In this document: positions 32,801 to 44,890 of the stretch, in pieces | How the letters are laid out: every line of letters starts with the position of its first letter | How positions within the stretch are numbered: the first letter of the stretch is position 1 | Origin: Yamagishiella unicocca | Lineage: Eukaryota; Chlorophyta; Chlorophyceae; Chlamydomonadales; Volvocaceae | DNA: 64,000 nucleotides | NCBI GenBank assembly: GCA_003116995.1 | Contig: BDSL01000098.1 | Span: forward strand, 248,001-312,000 | Direction: 5' to 3' | Program-made: the position numbers and the translations under genes | The notes under the pieces: generated by a model | The model's database searches: none | The model's input: the letters and a program-made list of their open reading frames with translations, nothing else | Told to the model about the DNA's origin: nothing

Positions 32801-35800
32801 TCCGCTACCCCCGCCGCAGATGACTCGTTCCTCACCGAGTTGACCCCGACAACCGGCGGTGCCAGCAGCAGCAGCGCCGCAGGCCAGCGCAGCCTGCAGC
32901 TGCCGGACGAGTACGACGACGCGCTGTATCAGCGAGCGGCAGCTGCACCCCGGGTGCCATCCCTGGAGTCCAAACCCATGCCGCGCAGCCGCGGGGCCGC
33001 AGCGGTCGGGGCGCCTGCGGCGCCCCCCCGCCCGCCCGCGCCCGCCAGGGCCGGCAGCAGCGCCGGCCTCTCGTCCGCCGCGCAGGCTCGCCGGGATCAG
33101 GACGAGCTGTTGCTCGGCGACTGGGATTCGGAGCTGTACGACCGGGACGAGAAGCGTGGCGGTTGGGATGACGACGACGATGATATGGGCCTCCTGATGA
33201 GCGCCTCGGCCCCCGAGCGGCCGCGCGGCTCGGGAGCCGCCGCAGCCGCAGCCAGCAAGCCGCAACTCATGGCGAAGCCGTCGAAGGGCCCCGCGGGGGG
33301 CGTTGCGGTGGGGGGCGTTGCAGCGGGGCCCGCCGGCGGCGGCGGCGGCGGCCGCAAAGCAGCCGCGGTGTCGCGGCTGAGCGCTCGTGACCTCGACTCG
33401 ATGCTCGTAGGGCTCTCAGACGACGACGACGAGGGCACTGGCGGCGACGACGACGACGACTTTGACCTTGACCTTGACTTGGGTTCGTACGGCGGCGGCG
33501 GCGCTGCCAAAGTAGTGGCCCCGCTGGCGAAGCCAACGCGGAGTGGCGCCGCCGCGGCGGCGGAGCTGACTGCTGCTGCACCCGTGCCAAGACCAGCACA
33601 AGCGAACACCAGCAAATCCGCGGCCTTGACGGCAGCGGTGACGACAGCGGTGATGCCGGCAGCGGTGACGTCAGCAACGGTGACGTCAGCAGCGGTGACG
33701 TCAGCAGGGACCACTTCGACGGAGGCGGCTGCACCGCTGAAGGACAGTGACGTTGCCAAAGCAGGCAGCAAGGGTGGTAAGATCGCCGGCGGCCAGCCGG
33801 TATTAGTGCCAACTTCAGCGAGCGGGATGGCTGCAGCGGCGGCCATGACGGCAGCGGCGGCGATGGACGCGGCGGCGGCGGTGGTGGCGGCGGCGGCGGC
33901 GGCCGACGCGGAGGCGGCGGCGGCGGCGGCCGACGCGGAGGCGGCGGCGGCCATGGCTGACGCGGCGGCGGTGCTGTCCGACCCCTCTAAGGCCGCCCTG
34001 TTGGAGCGGTTGGAGGGGAAGGTGAAGCTGGCGGTGCCGCCGCCGCGGCAGCGGGACGCGGCGCCTCCCTCGGCAAAGGTAACGGCGCCGGCTCCGGCGT
34101 CGGCGTCGGCAATGGCGTCGCAGGGGCAGTCGGCTCCTCCGAAAAATCAGCCTCACTCTCAAGCCAGCGGCGGAAATGCCCCCGCCGCTGCTGCTGCCCC
34201 CGCCGTTGGTGTGACGGCGGCGGCGCCAGCTGCACCGGGCCCCCCGCCCGCCACGTCGCCCCTCGCGTCCGCGGCAGCGGCGGTGGAGCCGACGACAGCA
34301 GCGGCGGCGTACCTGGCGGCGAACAAGTCGCCGCGGGAGGTGGCGGTAGCTGCGGCCGCGGCGGCAGTCGCCCTGCGCGACGCCGGAAAGACCTCTCGCG
34401 GGCGTAACCCCGCCCTCAGTCCCGCCCCCGGCCCCGCCGCTTCCGCCTCCGCCGCTTCCGCCTCCGCCGCCTCCGCCGCCTCCGCCGCTCCTGCAGCGCT
34501 GCCTCCCGCTACCTCGGCAGCAGCGGCGGCGGCGGCGGCAGCGGCGGCAGCAGCAGCAGCAGCAGCTCGTCGGCCCACTCGTCCGCGGGCTCCCGTCGTC
34601 GCCTCCGCCACGGCGCCGCGGCCGCCGGCGCCGCCTTCACGCGGCTTTGCGGCGGCACCGCCACCTCGTGAAGGTCGCAAGGACGTGCCGCTGGACAAGG
34701 GTGCAGTCCGGGCTCCGGAACCAGGGGCCGCCGCCGGCGCCGCCGGGGACCAGGCGACCCCTGCAGGTGCTACTTCGGGCGCTCCGAAGCCACGGCCTGC
34801 GACGCGGGCACCTGCCGTACGCCCCTGGCGCCCAGGCCGGGCTGCCATGCCGCCGCCCGCGCCCAAGCTTGACGGCGGCGGCGAGGGCTCGGCGGCCCCA
34901 GGTGGAGGCGACGGTGCCGCTGCGGCGGCGGCGCCGACCGATGTGGGGTCGGTTCCCATGGCGCGGCCGGTGGTGCTGGCGCTTGGCGTCGTCGGGGTCG
35001 GCGGGCGACCCGAGCCGGATGCGTGGGTCAGTGAGGAGGTGGTTGCGCCGCCAGGCGGAGCGGTCGCGGTCGCGGTCGCCACGGTTGTTGCCAGTCAGTT
35101 GTCGGTTGGCGGCAGCTCGCACACGGCGGCCCCGCCCGCGGTGGCTCAGCTCGGGGGTCCCGCAGTACGGCCTCGCCCGGGCTCGCCGGCCGCAGTGGCG
35201 ACCCTTCGGGAGGGGCTCCAGGGGGGGCGGGGGGCGGCGCCGCCGCCGCCGCCGGGGTACCGCGTTGTGCCCGCGGCTCGGGTTATCGGGACCCCGCCGC
35301 GCACGTACGATGAGGCCTTGGGGCAGCGGCGGATGGAGCAGTACGGCCCGTACAACCCGCACCACCAGCAGCTACAGCAGCAGCGACCCGCGGGTCTGCA
35401 GCCGCTCCCAGCCGCATCGTCGCGCGGGCTGCTCAGCGGCCCGCCGTACGGGGACGAAATGTCCAGATCGGAGCCGTCGTTCAGGCTGGAGAAGCCGCAG
35501 CCGCCGCGGTACACTCCAGCCTCCGCCGCTACGTCTGGTGCTGGTGCTGGCACTGGCGCTGGTGCTGTGGGTCCCGGGCCGTGGACCGAAAACAGGGGAC
35601 GGGCTTACTCCACGGCAGCGGCTCCCGCCGCCGCCGCCGCGGCGAGTGCGCCCGACGGCGAGCCCGCCAACGGGGCGGCCTCTGCCGTACACGGCCAGCT
35701 GGGCCGCCTCGGTAACATGGTTGCCCGCGGGAAGCTGATGCTCGGCTACGTTGAGGCGTACGACGAGCTGCGCCACGGGGCAACGGTCAACTTCCCGGCT

Positions 35801-37980
35801 CTATTGAAGCTGGGCGTGCCGCAACCGGTGTGGATGCCCCAGTCTCAGCTGCTGGGCTGGCGCGACTGGTCCGCGGTGAGGAGGTCGGGTGCGGACGAGG
35901 CGGCGACAGGAAGCGGAGAGGGGCAGGCGGACTCAGCCGCCCCCGCCGCCGGCCCCGCCGCCGCCGCCACCGCCGCCACCGCCGCCACCGCCGCAGCCGC
36001 AGCCGCAGCAGCCGCAGCAGCCCCCGCCGCAGCAGCCGCCCCCACGCACTCGTTCGGCCCCAGACCTACTCGGAAGATGTGGGCGGCGGTCACACGCATC
36101 AGGGTCCCAGAGGTCGGAGCCAACGCCGCGGAGGAGTTGCTAGTCGGCAGCGTCGCCGGAGAGGGTGTGTGTGAGGGGCCGGCTGCTGCCAGCCCTGTGG
36201 GCGAGGGCGGCGTCACTGTGACGGTGGTGGAGGTCATGCCGCCATGGGCGTCGAAGTGGATGGGGGAGCGAGCGGGGAAGTGGATGGAGGATCGGGCGCG
36301 GGTGAGTGGCTGGGGGAGCGAGCGGGGAAGTGGATGGAGGATCGGGCGCGGGGGCGAGGGAGCGAGGGGCGGGGGCCGGCCCGGGTTAGGGAAAACACAG
36401 GGCTGGGAGGGGCGTGGAGGGCTGGATCAGGGACGTGTGTGTGGAGCCGATTGCTGGGCGACAGCTTTCGGCTGCAAAATCACACTGCGCGTAGGTGGGG
36501 ACCACTGGGGCTTGCGACCCACTCGGATAACCGTAGTACGGCACAGCCCTCTGGCCGCCCTCTGGCCCTATAGCACAGCACAGGCTTATGCATCCCGCTC
36601 CTCCAGCTCGTGCTCCTGTCTGTTCCTCCGCTGCATGTCGGTCACGGGTTTCCGCTCCACGCCTTATCAAACCCCCTCCCCTTCGGGCGCCTCTGTCGTA
36701 TACCCGGGGCTTACCAGTTATCGCCCTCCGCCCTCCCGTCCGGCAGGTCATCGCCGAGAACCGCGACCGCGAGGTGCTTGCGGCCGTGGTGGGGTTGACT
36801 GAGCGGGGGGCCTACTGCGAACTGCTGCTGGACACCACGACACCGGCACCGGACAGCGACCGGGCCCCGCGGCCGGGGGACGGGGCACCAGCAGCAGCAG
36901 CAGCAGCAGCCGCGGCGCGCTCCGACAGCAGCAGCTCCGAGACCTGTCGGCCGCTGCTGTGCTTCATGCCGGTGGAGGCGATGGCGCCCCGCCTGGCGGC
37001 GGCGTGGCCGGAGATGGTGGCGTCGGACAAGGTACAACAGGGGGTATGAGAGGAAACCCGTGGGTACGGCAGGGGGAGAGGGAGCGGGTGTGTATGGATG
37101 GGCGTGTGTGGGGTGTGGGTGGTAGGTATGGTGGGGGAGGGATCCTTTGCATGTACGTGGGGCAGGAGGTGGAATCGTGGGGGAAGGGGGAACTGCCATC
37201 GTAGCCGTGTCGTCCCTCGTCCTCGTCCTGGACTCTGCCGGCCGAGGCACCTCGTCCCATCCACCTCCGGCCCTAGCTGCTACAACCCCAACCCCGCAAA
37301 TGCCCCCCACCCCAACCCGCGAATGCCCCCCACCCCAACCCGCGAATGTTCTAGAAACTACCGGTACTACTGTCCTGGACGCCCAGGCTCGCTAGCACAC
37401 CCGCCCTCAGCCGGACTCTACCTGACCAGCTGCCGTAATGGTCAACCCGCCGGTTTCCTCCCTTTGCTCCCACCCCCCTCCTCCCGCTCCCCCACCCCTC
37501 CTCCCACTCCACCGCCCCTCCTCCCGCTCCCCCACCCTTTCCTTTCGTACACGGGTCCTCCTTGCAACCCCCCCTCCGCACGGGCCTTCCGCACAAACTC
37601 CAGCCCCCCTCCTCCCTTTCCCCCACCCCCGCCCCCCGGCCCCCCGCCCCCCCCCGCCGTCATGACCCCTCCAGGAATCCCGCGTGCGCTCGGTTGGCCG
37701 GGCCGCTGGCGACGTGACGAGCCAGGTGCCAGCGGGCAGCGGCGTGGCTCCCCCGGGAGCGGCGCCGCCCCGCAGGCCGCACATGTGTCCGGGGGACCTG
37801 GTGGAGGCGCGGGTGCTGGGCAGCACCATCACCCGCATCCCGGACGGCTTCCTCGTCATGGCGCGACTGGGGCAGGTGCCGTACAGCTACAAGCCGGCTG
37901 TGAAGGAGGCGAACTGCGTGGCGAGCAACGGCGCCGCCGCCGCAGCGCCGGCTAGGGAGGATGAGGAGGGGGGGGGCTGA
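29842..37980 (+). CDS. Unknown very large Ala-rich, acidic protein
   Basis: Modelled exons are 29842-29893, 30018-30079, 30182-30563, 30811-30998, 31475-32525, 32820-36301, 36747-37031 and 37675-37980. All phases agree, giving 1,935 residues. The first two exons are tentative (the second ends at a GC donor); from 30182 on the model is firm. The N-terminal third has Asp runs, a helix with RMRAQMKQMRRKRRLF and repeated patches such as SDDEGIVGYTYGARPYQ and DNLYEDPKR. The middle is poly-Ala with MAAAAAMTAAA-type runs. A more ordered C-terminal part includes GNMVARGKLMLGYVEAYDEL, FPALLKLGVPQPVWMPQSQ, RKMWAAVTRIRVPEVG, REVLAAVVGLTERGAYCELL and CPGDLVEARVLG. The last three resemble S1/OB-fold strands, but only weakly, so no function is assigned. 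Confidence 0.62.
32625..32695. repeat. CACATA microsatellite
   Basis: Imperfect (CACA/CATA)n run in the intron 32526-32819 of the large Ala-rich gene. Confidence 0.75.
36261..36360 (+). repeat. 50-bp tandem duplication across a splice donor
   Basis: The segment 36261-36310 is repeated at 36311-36360, identical over the first 40 bp. The first copy carries the GTGAGT donor used at 36302. The second copy has GGGGCGAG at that place and cannot act as a donor. Confidence 0.8.
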
Positions 37981-40077
37981 GCGGCGGCGGGTGACAGCGG
38001 CGGCGGATGACCTGTCTCGACGGGGTTAAGGTTTGGCGCAAGTGGTGATGCAGGTGGAGGTCGGGGGGAAGGTGCGGGGGGAGTAGGTAGGAGGCCGGTG
38101 AGAGGACAACGGGGGGGAAAGGAAAGCACGCGCTGGGAAATGTTTTGGACGGTGGGGGCAGGGGCGGGGGCAGAAGGCAGGGCGAGCGGGGGGAGGCAGC
38201 AGCAGGGTCCGGGGGGGACGTCCCGGTAGGGTTTTGGTAGTTGGAAGGTTGGAAACGGTTGGGAGGTTGGCGGGTCGAGCCTGATGCCTGGGTTGGGGTT
38301 TGATGAGGGGACTGCTGCGGGCGGTGTGGGAGGAGGGGGGGGGTATCGCGGGCGTCGGTGACGTGTCGTGAGTGCGAGTTGGCACTGGTGGTGGTGAGTA
38401 GGTTGCGAGCACGCCTAGCACCCCGTCCGAACCCCTAAACCCTGAAGCAAGCGGGCGGTACCGCTGCCTCACGCGAGCGGTGCGGTGCGATGCGGTGCCG
38501 TACGGTGGGATGCCGTACGGTGGGGTGCCGTACGGTGCGGTGCCGTACGGTGCGGGGGGGTGTGACTCAGCCTGCAGCGGGGTAGCACGAGGTCGCGGCG
38601 GCGGCATACGGGCACCAGCGCAGCGGGCGGTCGCGGCCTTGTGCGTTGGTTTGCGCCGGCGGACTGGAGTGCCGCCAGAGTGGAGTGCCGCCAGAGTGGA
38701 GTGCCGGCAGAGTGGAGTGCCGCCAGAGTGGAGTGCCGCCAGAGTGGAGTGCCGCCAGAGTGGAGTGCCGGCAGAGTGGAGTGCCGCCAGAGTGGAGTGC
38801 CGGCGGAGTGGCCCAGGCGTCCCGGACGTGGCGGGCTAACGCGAAGCGCACCAGATGCCGCGCTGCGGTGCACCGGGCTCCGCTGTTGAAGGTGCTGAGG
38901 GGGCCGCACTGGTCGTCCGTCGGGAAGGAGGTGAAGCCGACTGGCCGTTGGCGGCCGGACATCACGCGCAGCTGCGCATCCCAGGGCTGTGCGTGACTGG
39001 CGGCAACGGCGCGGGGGAGTGCAGCAGGATCAGGCCGGCGCGACGAGGAGCCCTCGTGAAGTGGATACCCGGCGGGGGCCCGGAAAAGGTGTTGGTTGGT
39101 TCGTGTGTTTTGGCGGCGGATGCGGTTTGTCGCACGACACACCGGCGGAGCCGCACTGCGGTCGGTGGGTTGGTGGGGTCTCGGGTCCCACGTGGGAGAG
39201 CGGGCGACTGCGTCGTACGGCACATCCCCCGCCGTACATGGCGGAAGGGGGCTATTGTAATTGGGGTTCCGCTACAGGGCTCTCCTCCTGCCAGTACCGT
39301 CGTACAACTCTCGTACTCGTATTTATGACGAGGCCCCCGGTCCCGACCGTGCTCCACCCATCGTGACCAAATGTTTCCTAATTGTTTTTACTTTTCGGTG
39401 CCGACTTTCGGACTTCCTCTCATATTCCCCAACTGCTACAACGTAGAAAGCTCTCGACCTATAGCTGTACACGCGCTGATATAACGGTTAATGGCGGTTA
39501 ACGGTTAACGGTCGTTGGGTTGGTTGTTTAAGGGTTGGTTGCCCAGCGGACGATCCACCCGGCACAGTACCCTAGCCACAGGCGCCACCGGATCGGTTCC
39601 AGCTAGTGCCAAACCAGCCCAGATGCCTCCCCTTACGCCTCATGGCACAAACACAGCCCGATGGTTCTGCCTTTTGGTTCTGGAACTCACTGTAACAGTC
39701 ACCACTACAGCCGAGCCGCCCTCCGCCACGCTGCCTTGCTACCTCGCATCTAATCCAGGGGGCACGCGATCAGAAGGCGCGGGAGCAGGCTGCATCCCGT
39801 GCAAGCATATACGGCACCTGTTGCGCTCGCTTCCGACTTTCCTTCTCTCCACTCACTTCGAGAACGTCAGCGGTCTCACGCCCACAAGCCACAACACTCC
39901 CCGCTCGGCGCTGCGTCCAAGAACTGAAGCCCCCCTGTGCGGCACCTTAAACCGAGACTGCCACCCCCCCCCCGACACCCGGGTCTTCCTTGCACCCCCC
40001 ACACCCGGGAGAGCCCACACGCACGCGAACAAGGAGACGCGACGCCCGCCGACCCCACGCCGTGTCCGGCTTCCCCG
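37981..40077. other. Intergenic region between convergent genes
   Basis: No supported gene. It contains the 3' ends of the large Ala-rich gene and the CinA-like gene, a telomere-type fragment at 38431-38443 (CCCCTAAACCCTG), a 16-bp minisatellite at 38665-38815, a copy of the dispersed repeat at 39655-39705 and a TGTAA at about 39256. The open frames on both strands are low-complexity read-through. Confidence 0.55.
38665..38815. repeat. 16-bp minisatellite
   Basis: About nine tandem copies of GCCGCCAGAGTGGAGT, with GCCGGC alternating for GCCGCC in some units. Intergenic. Confidence 0.85.
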
Positions 40078-43000
40078 CTACTTCCCCCCCTGCGGCGGCG
40101 GCGAGTAGTCGAAGAAGATGTCCCCCAGCCCGGTCCGCACGTCCGCCACCGCTGCCGCCAGGGCCTGTGGGTCGCGCGACGTGAAGGCGAGCTTGACCTT
40201 GTAGGTGGAGTCCGTGTCAGCAGCGGTGTTGGGGTAGGACCTGGTGGAGCGCGGAGGGAGGTGGGGGAGGTGGGGAAGATGGGGGAGGCGGGGGAGGCGG
40301 GGGAGGCGGGGGAGGCGGAGGCTGAGATGGGGAGGAGGTTGAGAGAGGGGATCGCGTATCTACCCCATAGGCGACAGCCGGCTCGCTTTGGCGCTCCGCA
40401 CTTTATTCCAATTCACTTCACATGTCGCCCACGTTTCCTAGCCAACCTGTATCCAACGTAACCGTTACTCCCGCAACCTACTACGCGGGCGGCTGGCCCG
40501 TCCTTCTGTTATCGTCTTCTCCACGACCTTCCGTTCCCAGCCACTTTTCCTACCGGTCAGGGCACAAGCAGAACCCCAAGCGGGTGCACACACCATGTAA
40601 CCCCCCCGGGCTGCGTGTGCAAGTACGGTGACATGCTAAGCTGGGTGGGCGGTAGGTGTGGGTTGGTGGATTTAACAGGATCCACCGGGGGGGGGCCTTA
40701 CCCGATTGCAACCTTGGGGTGCTTGGCTGCCACAGCGGTGAGCCTCACCGCCAGGTCGCTCTCGCCCAGCTGCGTGAACAGCGCCGCCGATTGGAACGCC
40801 ACACCGGTGAACCGCTCCTGCGCAGCAGAGGGGTGAGGGGTGAGGGGTGAGGGAGGGATGGGGGGCGGAGGGAGGGACGGGGCTGGGGTGGGAGCGGCGG
40901 CGAGGACGCCAGCTCGCTTGTGGACCCAGTCGCTTTCACTAGCTCACCTGCACGCCGCCTTCGGCCCTCTCCCGCCCTTATTGCGTGCCGCACATGCTGT
41001 GAGTTGCCCTAACCACTAACCGCTAACCGCCAACCGCCAACCGCGTGCCGCACCCCACCTGGTGCGCCGAGATCATGGCCTGGAAGAGGCGGGGTATGCC
41101 GGGTAGCACGTAGACGCCGCCGGCGTTCACCAGCGGCACCCACAGCCCCTCCGTGAAGAGCACCTCGCAGGGGGCGGGCAGTGTGGCCTGGGGGCGGCGG
41201 GGGGGTTGCAAAAACCGTTTTACGCTACGGGACAGGATAGTTGGCGCATGGGGGGGGCGGGGGGGGGGGGTCGCAAAAAAACGGTTACTCGACGTGGGAA
41301 GTGTAGCTGGTGCATAGGCTTCGGACACCTATGGGGGGTGCAAGGGGGCCAGGCAGGGTACGTGTAACTCGGAGAGGAGGCGGCAGGTGCTGGGTTTCGA
41401 AAGGGGCTCTGCGCCCTCAGAGCTGCACGCGATGGTGCCGGGCAGCCGTACGGTGTCAAGGCCCCGCCATGCCGGAGGAAATTCGGCTGTCGCAGAGTGC
41501 GGTTCAGTCGGCTTCCTGGCAGGTCATGCGCCTGGGCGCGGCGGTAGCGCGGACAGGAGCAAGCACGTCTCCGTCACACTTTCAACGGCAATCAGCTATA
41601 GCCGGGAGGGGGGATGACTGATGAGGGAGGTGCCGTCTGTGCCGAACGTGCCACCCTCGGAACAACCCCTCCCCCGTCTGCAGCCAGCCTCTGATGCTGC
41701 TGCTGTCCTCGCCGCTGCATGCGCCCCTGGTGCTGGGCGGGGTGCGCAGGGGCAGCAGCCACCACCCGCGCGGGCCCCAGCAGCACAGCGGCGACCGCAG
41801 GCCAAACCGGCGCCCATTCAAAGGTTGGGACCGCGGCAGTCCCGAGCCGCCTGCCTCCCCCCCCCCCGAGCTCACCATCCTCAGCCTGGCCTCGTTCAGC
41901 TCCAACCCTCGCGCCGAGTACGACACGCGCATGCGCTCAACCGTGGGCTCGTGCAGCTGGAGGCTCACACCTTAGGCAGGTGGGGGACGTACGGCCATGC
42001 GGTGCGAAGGGGGGGCGGGGGGTAAATTATATCCGCGAATCCACAGCCGACAAACTAAGGGCGGGGGGCCGGGGGGGTCAAGGGAAACCTGTCAGCCGAC
42101 ACTTAGAGAGAAGAAAACCAAAAAGGAAATTGGGGTTTGGATACATGTTTTTATTTAGTTGCGTGCCGGGGGGAGGGGGCCACGACGACATGCCCGCTGG
42201 GGCTACGTCCGAAGCCAGATGGTAACTGGATCGGGCTGGGCGGCCGTGCGATGTGTCAACAATGTGTGCGGTGGCGGCGGTGGTGGTGGTGGCGATGGTG
42301 GTGGTGGCGGTAGTGGTGGCGGCTGTGATGGAGGTGGTGGCGGTAGTGGTGTCGTCGGCAGTATTGGTGGCGGCAGGTAGTGGTGGCGGTAGTGGTGGTG
42401 GCGGCGGCGGTGGCGGCGGTGGTGGTGGTGGCAGGTGGCTGGACTGTTGTTGTGGACCACACTGCCCCCCCTCCCCGGCGCCCGCCAGACCCTGCCGCGC
42501 CCCTTCTCCCCTCTTACGCTACACACTCTACCGCACATCAGTTTGTTTCTCTTCTCTTGAGCGGCCGCCGACGAGTCAGCTTTTCCGGCAGTCAACCCCA
42601 GTCCAATAGCATGCGCGCGCGACCAGATGTCCGAAGGCTATGCACCAGCTACACTTCGCACATCCTTTTTTGTAACTCCCCCCGCCCAAATCAATCGCCA
42701 TTTAGTTCCTGCCCACCGTTTACTATGTTGTGTAAGCGGGTCTTCTCGCCACCCCCCCACCAGCCCACGTCACTCACCCATGGCTTCGGCTATGGCCTCG
42801 TACCTGTGGCCGGGTATCGCAGGGCGGGGACGTGGGGAAGACGGCCAGGAGACGAGGCCGGATGGGAGAAGAGGCCGCCGGGGGCGGGTTTTTAAAGAGA
42901 ATCCGCGAATCCACGGCCGGGGGGTTGGGTTGGGCAGTGCGGACAGTAGGACAACGACAGTAGGAGAAAGGGAGGCTGGGGCCCTGCTGCAAGCCGCCGA

Positions 43001-44652
43001 GGAGCGGGCACCAGAGGGTTGCCGTGGTGGGCGTTGGGTTCGGCGTTCACCGCCCCAATTTCGGACGCATTCACGCAGGACCAGACCACCCGCCGCTAAG
43101 ACCGCCTTCCCACCCCTCACCTCACCCCACAACGCCCAACGTTTTTGGTAACGTGGGCGGGCGGTACCCCCCACCTGCCGCCCACCCATCCTCCCCCGCG
43201 GAGCACTCACGTGACGTCGTCGTGTGTGGGCCCTATGCCCCCGCTCGTGAACACGAAGCCGCCCGGCCCCACACGCGCCAAGCTGTCCAGCACCGTCTCC
43301 CGGATGTCGGCGCGTGAGTCAGGAATGTACGACACGCGGATCAGGTCCACGCCTCGGCTGCGGGCAGTGGGATCCCCCCAGGTGTCAGGCCAGGTCGGGG
43401 GCCACAGAAAAGAACCGGTCGGGGTTCGGTTTCGGTTTCGGGTTCGGGGTCGAGATCGGGTTCGGGTTCGGGGTCGACACAGCAGCAGCAGCCGTCCTGG
43501 CTCGATGGGAAAGTGGGGAATCAAGGGAGGTCCGGAGCTGCGGCCCGGTTGTGGTGGCACGGTGGCCCAGATCGGATACAGGCACAGGCCGGCTGGAGGC
43601 ACGGCGGTGACGTTCCGCCTGAGCTAGGCTCCCGCGGTGCCTGCTGACGTCACCCCTCCCGTTAGGCTGACGATTTCCTATGTTCCCCAACTCTTTCTCG
43701 AGACGTTTCCACGGATTCTAGCAAGGTGGGTCTCACGCTCAACTGCGCCGGGACCAACTGCGCTGTGGCGGCCCAACCAACACTCCCGCGCCAACCCCCC
43801 CACCATTTACGGAACTACGATGACGCTCCCAACCGCCGGGGGGCCACAGCACCCGCTGCGCAGGGCCGGGGGTCCACACCACACGCTCGCCTTCCGCACT
43901 TCGCGCACATACATCCCGAGCCATGGGTGGCCGGGAAGTAAGCCTCCGGGAGGCCCTCCTGGACAGAGGCGCGCGCTGTCGCCAGCACCTTCTTTTTCAC
44001 TGGCTTACGTCACCAGCACGTTCTATTCGCTGGCGCACGGGCTAACGTCCAAAGTGCCCGCGTGCTCTCGCTGCGCGCCAACGGAGCCCCTCAGGGTAGG
44101 GGAGGCGTTACGGGCGCTCCTTGTGCGGCCCGCCCACGCGGCCCGCCCTCTCAGCGGTCCTGTGGGCCCACCTGTGAAGCAGCTTCGCCAGCCAGGGCGT
44201 GTTGGTGTCCGCGATGGTTCCAGCCAGGATCTCGTCGCCGATGACCACCAGTGCCGCGCGCGGGGCCTCTTTTGGTGCGCCCTCAGCAGCCGCCGAGGCG
44301 GCGGCCCGGCGCACGCATGGAGCGGAGGGCTGGACGCCTGCTGCCCTCAGCTGCACAGTGGGGGAGAGGGGTGAGGGTGATGAGGAATGGGGGAGGGCTT
44401 AGGGCAGCCGGCAAGTAGCGGTCGTCAAGCGGCGTCGTGTCGTGCGGTGGGTCGTCAGGGTTTGGAGGGCGGGGGGTCGACGTCGTCGGGCATGACTGGG
44501 ACACGAGTCGGCGCCCTTTTGCGCGTGGGTGATACCCTCGATACGGAATGCATGGTCGTTCCGTACCCTGCGACAGGTCTCAGTGTAGGGTCATGGAGCC
44601 TTACCAGCAGGCGCCGATGGACTAGGCGCTGCAAATATCCGGTAGCCTGCAT
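40078..44652 (-). CDS. CinA/MoaB-fold protein (FLAD1 N-domain type), probably organelle-targeted
   Basis: Exons are 44652-44605, 44350-44172, 43357-43211, 42803-42778, 41970-41876, 41187-41059, 40817-40702 and 40240-40078. All phases agree, giving 300 residues ending in DYSPPPQGGK and TAG. After a basic, Arg/Leu/Ala-rich leader of about 50 residues comes the MoCF/CinA fold: ALVVIGDEILAGTIADTNTP, FTSGGIGPTHDDVTYEAIA, LNEARLRMATLPAPCEVL and VYVLPGIPRLFQAM, then an IGSYPN stretch typical of the CinA/FLAD1 N-domain. Related domains bind molybdopterin-like or nucleotide substrates, and the human FLAD1 domain has FAD-hydrolase activity. No PAPS-reductase-type FAD synthase half is present, so this is the stand-alone form. 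The leader suggests mitochondrion or plastid. Exon 42803-42778 is only 26 bp. Confidence 0.85.
40255..40325. repeat. GGGGGAGGCG decamer repeats
   Basis: Several tandem copies in the intron 40241-40701 of the CinA-like gene. On the gene's strand this is the pyrimidine-rich tract directly before the acceptor of the last exon. Confidence 0.75.
42021..42063 (-). repeat. Intronic dispersed repeat family B (three copies)
   Basis: A block with the core ATCCGCGAATCCACRGCYG followed by ACAAACYAAGGGCG occurs at 20371-20413 (cyclase intron), 42021-42063 and 42891-42920 (CinA-like gene introns; the last is cut short). All three read in the same direction on the plus strand, opposite to their host genes. 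On the host strand the block precedes the pyrimidine tract of an acceptor. Confidence 0.7.
42255..42440. repeat. GGTGGTGGCGGT triplet-type repeat
   Basis: A 185-bp run of imperfect GGT/GGC triplets in the intron 41971-42777 of the CinA-like gene. Confidence 0.8.
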
Positions 44653-44890
44653 GATTTGAAATTGAAAACGGCTGCAAGTGCTCCGAGAGCGCAGGACAGT
44701 ACAGTGATACAGTGCATTCTTGTCGTACGTGCCGAACGACTCCGCAAAAGCAATCGCGACACCTTGCAACCAAAAAGAAGTTAGTCCAGCGTTTAGGTGT
44801 AGCAAAGCTGAACCGGTTGTGTTCTAGCAGCCCTGAACTTCCCGCTCTCCGTTTCTTGACAAGGGTCCTTTCGCCTTACAGCCTTACAGA
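44653..44890. promoter_or_regulatory. Short bidirectional promoter region (CinA-like gene / UBC13)
   Basis: Only 238 bp separate the two divergent start codons, so both promoters and 5' UTRs must lie here. The stretch is less GC-rich than the flanking introns. No clear TATA box is seen. Confidence 0.5.
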
